Both the position numbers and the translations under genes were made by a program. Shown one piece after another: positions 5,956 to 7,951 of a stretch of 7,951 nt of DNA (the stretch's first letter is position 1; every line of letters begins with the position of its first letter). Origin of the DNA: CAYTXJ01 sp965613025 (GTDB lineage Bacteria; Desulfobacterota; DSM-4660; Desulfatiglandales; JALVMZ01); the NCBI GenBank assembly GCA_965613025.1, contig CBFDUE010000089.1, positions 1-7,951 on the forward strand, given 5' to 3'. Under the pieces are notes generated by a model. It saw nothing but the letters and a program-made list of their open reading frames with translations. It had not been told where the DNA came from and searched no databases.

Positions 5956-6321
5956 CTATCTTTTACAGATCTCTTCACGCCTGATATGGGGGAGTCTTTC
6001 TATCAGGATCTGAATATCCTTATCCTCTTCAAGCCAATGTCTGAGATTTCCCAAGATGGAAGATACATAAGGGCTATTGCTTCCATAAGAAAGATAATAA
6101 TTCACCCAAAGCCCATCCTTTTTAGAATGAACAAGGCCTGCCTTTTCCAGTATCTTTAAATGCTTTGAAACTGAAGGCTGTGATATGCCTAATGCCTCCT
6201 GCATCTCACATACACACATAACCTTATGCTGTAACATCTTTAATATCTTCACCCTGTTGGGATCTGAAAGCGCCTTCATGACTTTTGTAAAATCTTCAAC
6301 CATATCCAACCCCACATCCAT
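5956..6321 (-). CDS. ArsR/SmtB-family winged-helix regulator
   Basis: A 121-residue protein with KALSDPNRVKILKML (residues 16-30) and the helix-turn-helix ALGISQPSVSKHLKILEKAG (43-62), typical of ArsR repressors. C36 and C38 (VMCVCEM) sit in the helix that carries the metalloid or thiol-sensing cysteines in the ArsR subgroup, and C119 is near the C-terminus. Known: such regulators dissociate from DNA on binding As(III)/Sb(III) or other metals, or on cysteine oxidation or persulphidation. Which applies here is not readable. No arsenic resistance gene is present. The start at 6321 has a poor ribosome binding site; the ATG of M7 (MVEDFTKVMKALSD) with GGGG six bases upstream is a good alternative and fits the usual family N-terminus. 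It is divergent from the metallo-beta-lactamase gene and heads an arsR-mnmA-crp cluster. An inverted repeat over its promoter suggests autoregulation. Confidence 0.88.
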   Translation of the reverse strand: MDVGLDMVEDFTKVMKALSDPNRVKILKMLQHKVMCVCEMQEALGISQPSVSKHLKILEKAGLVHSKKDGLWVNYYLSYGSNSPYVSSILGNLRHWLEEDKDIQILIERLPHIRREEICKR

Positions 6322-6356
6322 CCTATTATTTTTAGTGCAATTTTAATATGAGAACA

Positions 6357-6385
6357 TCAATAAAAAATTGACTGCTCTTTGTCAA
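6357..6385 (-). promoter_or_regulatory. Candidate arsR promoter with overlapping inverted-repeat operator
   Basis: On the minus strand a consensus -35 TTGACA (6380-6385) is followed 17 bases later by TATTGA (6357-6362) as -10. The inverted repeat TTGAC (6368-6372) / GTCAA (6381-6385), with an 8-base spacer, covers the -35 and part of the spacer. This is where an ArsR-family dimer would block RNA polymerase. The repeat also overlaps TTGTCA (6379-6384), which 16 bases before TATACC (6401-6406) could serve the divergent gene, so one operator could control both directions. Confidence 0.5.
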
Positions 6386-6427
6386 ATTGTGTGGATTTAA
6401 TATACCGTATTTGATAATAATAAAATT

Positions 6428-7258
6428 ATGGAAGTCAGGCTTAAGACATTAAGCGAAAATAGTTCAGAGCTTGGTGATTTTTTAGCTGAATGGGGATTTA
6501 GTATCCTTATAGAAGTCCCTGATATAACCATATTATTTGATACAGGCAAGGGGCATTCAGTGCTCTATAATGCAGACAGCCTCAATGTGGATCTAAAGAG
6601 TATAGATAAGATCGTGCTAAGTCATGGCCATTTTGACCATACTGGCGGACTAAGGGGGGTGCTAAGAAGGATTGGAAGAGAGATAGAGATAATTGCACAT
6701 CCCGATATATGGCAGAAAAAGTATTCCAAAAGGCAGAACATTTCCCACTATATAGGTATCCCTTACTCAAGAGATGAGCTGGAGAGTCTGGGTGGTAAGT
6801 TTATATTTACTTCTGACCCTTATAGATTAGGTGATAAGATAATAACCAGTGGGGAGATTCCAATGCTAACTGACTTTGAAGAGATAGATCCTGTGCTCTT
6901 TGTAAAAGATGAATACGGTCTTCATCCAGATCCCCTGCGAGATGATCTTTCAATTATTATAAATTCTGAAAAAGGGCTAATTGTGATCTTGGGATGTGCC
7001 CACAGGGGTATAGTAAATACCTTATATCATGCACAAAAGATTACTGGAAATTCAAAGATATATGCAGTAATCGGAGGGTCGCACCTTATAGGTGCATCTG
7101 ATTACAGGTTAAGAGCAACTGTTGAGGTCTTAAAAGATCTGGATATAGAAAGATTGGGCCTCTGCCATTGCACAGATATGAAGGCCATAAATATCTTGGC
7201 AAATGAATTTGGGGAAAGGTTTTTCTTTAATAGGGCAGGAAGTATTATTGAACTATGA
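6428..7258 (+). CDS. Metallo-beta-lactamase-fold hydrolase, COG1237 type
   Basis: A 276-residue protein with the zinc/iron-binding motif S-H66-G-H68-F-D70-H71, preceded by LFDTG (36-40). Later motifs are DDLSIII (172-178), GCAHRG (189-194, with H192), GGSHL (216-220, with H219) and LCHCTD (245-250, with H247). The DD-LS, GC-H-G and C-H-C-T motifs mark the COG1237 branch, whose relatives include an archaeal protein annotated in methanopterin biosynthesis (beta-ribofuranosylaminobenzene 5'-phosphate synthase-like). The reaction of bacterial members is largely unknown. Two cysteine-histidine pairs suggest a redox-sensitive or unusual metal site. No signal peptide, so cytoplasmic. The start at 6428 lacks a Shine-Dalgarno sequence, but the N-terminus (MEVRLKTLSEN) fits the family well. 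It is divergent from arsR across 106 bases and likely shares its operator; a link to metal or sulphur metabolism is inference. Confidence 0.85.
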   Translation: MEVRLKTLSENSSELGDFLAEWGFSILIEVPDITILFDTGKGHSVLYNADSLNVDLKSIDKIVLSHGHFDHTGGLRGVLRRIGREIEIIAHPDIWQKKYSKRQNISHYIGIPYSRDELESLGGKFIFTSDPYRLGDKIITSGEIPMLTDFEEIDPVLFVKDEYGLHPDPLRDDLSIIINSEKGLIVILGCAHRGIVNTLYHAQKITGNSKIYAVIGGSHLIGASDYRLRATVEVLKDLDIERLGLCHCTDMKAINILANEFGERFFFNRAGSIIEL

Positions 7259-7301
7259 GTTAAAGGGAGTGGTTAAGTATACCTACATATGGTTGCGGAA
7301 G

Positions 7302-7329
7302 GCGGGAGCGGTGTGATACCCCTCCCTGC
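7302..7329 (+). terminator. Hairpin downstream of the metallo-beta-lactamase-fold gene
   Basis: GGGAG (7304-7308) pairs with CTCCC (7322-7326), with an inner GGT/ACC stem around a 5-base loop and an outer GC pair step, about 10 pairs in total with one mismatch and one bulge. It begins 43 bases after the stop codon at 7258. No thymidine run follows, so it is a possible 3'-end structure rather than a standard intrinsic terminator. Confidence 0.35.
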
Positions 7330-7582
7330 TCTTCAGGACATTCATACATGAAATAGGAATAAAAGATTAAAGACGCATAACAAAGATCGCTAATTACTTA
7401 GGAGTAGATTTAAGATTTACTCCAATAAGAGGATAGATTGCTAAATCAGTAAAGGATTGCTTCCAAATAGGGGTGCCAAAATTGGAAGTAGGCCAATTTC
7501 AAAAAATTAGAAATTTCCTCCTAACAGAAATAGATAATTTTTTTGTTTTTATTCCTTAACCTTAAGAAGGTCTTTGGCTATA
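7330..7582. other. Non-coding intergenic region rich in inverted repeats
   Basis: I see no gene here on either strand. Structures: a near-perfect palindrome at 7401-7423 (GGAGTA and TACTCC arms, extendable to 10 pairs with two G-U pairs); CTTCCAA (7460-7466) with TTGGAAG (7482-7488); AAATTGG (7479-7485) with CCAATTT (7493-7499), which shares bases with the previous pair so the two cannot form together; a thymidine-rich run around 7536-7550; and a small ACCTT/AAGGT hairpin at 7559-7571. The last lies just after the stop of the minus-strand nuclease-like gene, followed in that direction by an A-rich stretch, so it is not an intrinsic terminator for it. No RNA family was recognised. Confidence 0.5.
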
Positions 7583-7951
7583 TTAAATTACAATTGGCTC
7601 TACATAGATCTTTACCCGATCTATCTTCTTTTCTGCCTTTAATTGCATTGCCTCATCCTCTTCCACCCCGGTTAAAAACACCACCAGCACAATGGAGCTT
7701 AGATTTAGCAACTTTGCATATTCTGCTGATTGAACAATTGCCTTTTCAAGCCTCTTTACTGATACAAAGCTCTTTACCTCTATTACTCCCTCTTTATCTT
7801 TACACCTTAGGTGTATATCCACCCTTCCATTCCCTGTGGGAAACTCTGGGCTTATGGAGCAGTAATCTGATACCGCATTCATCAACCAGTGATACAGATG
7901 AAAATGCCCTCCTGATTCATATATGCGTAGATCAGACCTCCTTGGAAGCTC
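7583..7951 (-). CDS. PD-(D/E)XK nuclease-like domain protein, C-terminal part, partial
   Basis: The reading frame is open to the right window edge, so the true start lies outside; the TTG or ATG near 7883 is internal. The visible 122 residues begin ELPRRSDLRIYESGGHFHLY. The nuclease-fold core is GNGRVDIHLRC with D45, GVIEVKSF with E58 and K60 (the D...E-x-K signature), and QSAEYAK with Q74 and Y78, typical of the helix after the active site. This arrangement is common at the C-terminus of AAA-ATPase-linked or stand-alone PD-(D/E)XK proteins of unknown role, some associated with mobile or defence functions. Here the active-site residues are intact, so catalysis is possible. Whether an ATPase domain precedes it cannot be seen. 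Confidence 0.72.
   Translation of the reverse strand, partial: ELPRRSDLRIYESGGHFHLYHWLMNAVSDYCSISPEFPTGNGRVDIHLRCKDKEGVIEVKSFVSVKRLEKAIVQSAEYAKLLNLSSIVLVVFLTGVEEDEAMQLKAEKKIDRVKIYVEPIVI

Noticed and set aside
1..7951. CRISPR array, tRNA or rRNA genes
   Set aside because: No regularly spaced direct repeats of CRISPR length and no tRNA- or rRNA-like sequence were seen on either strand.

Overview
The window suggests an AT-rich, anaerobic bacterium. The reasons are Shine-Dalgarno-led, tightly packed operons, heavy use of ATA and AGA/AGG codons, and two oxygen-sensitive iron-sulphur protein families (a 2-hydroxyacyl-CoA dehydratase-type activator ATPase and a radical SAM enzyme). No ribosomal or other phylogenetic marker is present, so I do not name a phylum.

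Layout. Positions 1-425 hold the 5' part of an IS1634-like insertion sequence on the minus strand. Its transposase is broken by a single-base frameshift near 198 and runs off the window edge. Next comes a damaged junction with a 29-codon remnant of a universal stress protein (556-645, plus strand). Positions 629-4020 are a compact minus-strand operon of three genes: a BadF/HgdC-type ATPase activator, a radical SAM protein with a cysteine-bearing C-terminal region, and a PHP-type metallophosphoesterase. The first pair is separated by 3 bases and the second pair overlaps by ATGA. A 139-base gap at 4021-4159 holds three separate inverted or tandem repeat structures, including a short GC-rich island. 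Positions 4160-6321 are a second minus-strand cluster: an ArsR-family regulator, the tRNA 2-thiouridylase MnmA, and a CRP/FNR-family regulator. Divergent from arsR is a metallo-beta-lactamase-fold hydrolase of the COG1237 type (6428-7258), with an inverted repeat lying over the arsR promoter. Positions 7259-7582 are non-coding and rich in inverted repeats. Positions 7583-7951 hold the C-terminal part of a PD-(D/E)XK nuclease-like protein on the minus strand.

How the genes may work together. The most notable feature is the activator / radical SAM / PHP operon. The activator family uses ATP hydrolysis to push one low-potential electron into a partner protein. Here no dehydratase subunits are adjacent; the co-translated partners are a radical SAM enzyme and a phosphoesterase. 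This may be an uncharacterised redox or metabolite-modification pathway, but the substrate cannot be read from the sequence. The second cluster couples tRNA wobble-uridine thiolation with two regulators, one carrying a Cys-x-Cys pair typical of metal or sulphur sensing. Its MnmA appears to lack the usual second catalytic cysteine. All functional statements rest on motif recognition by eye; no database search was run.
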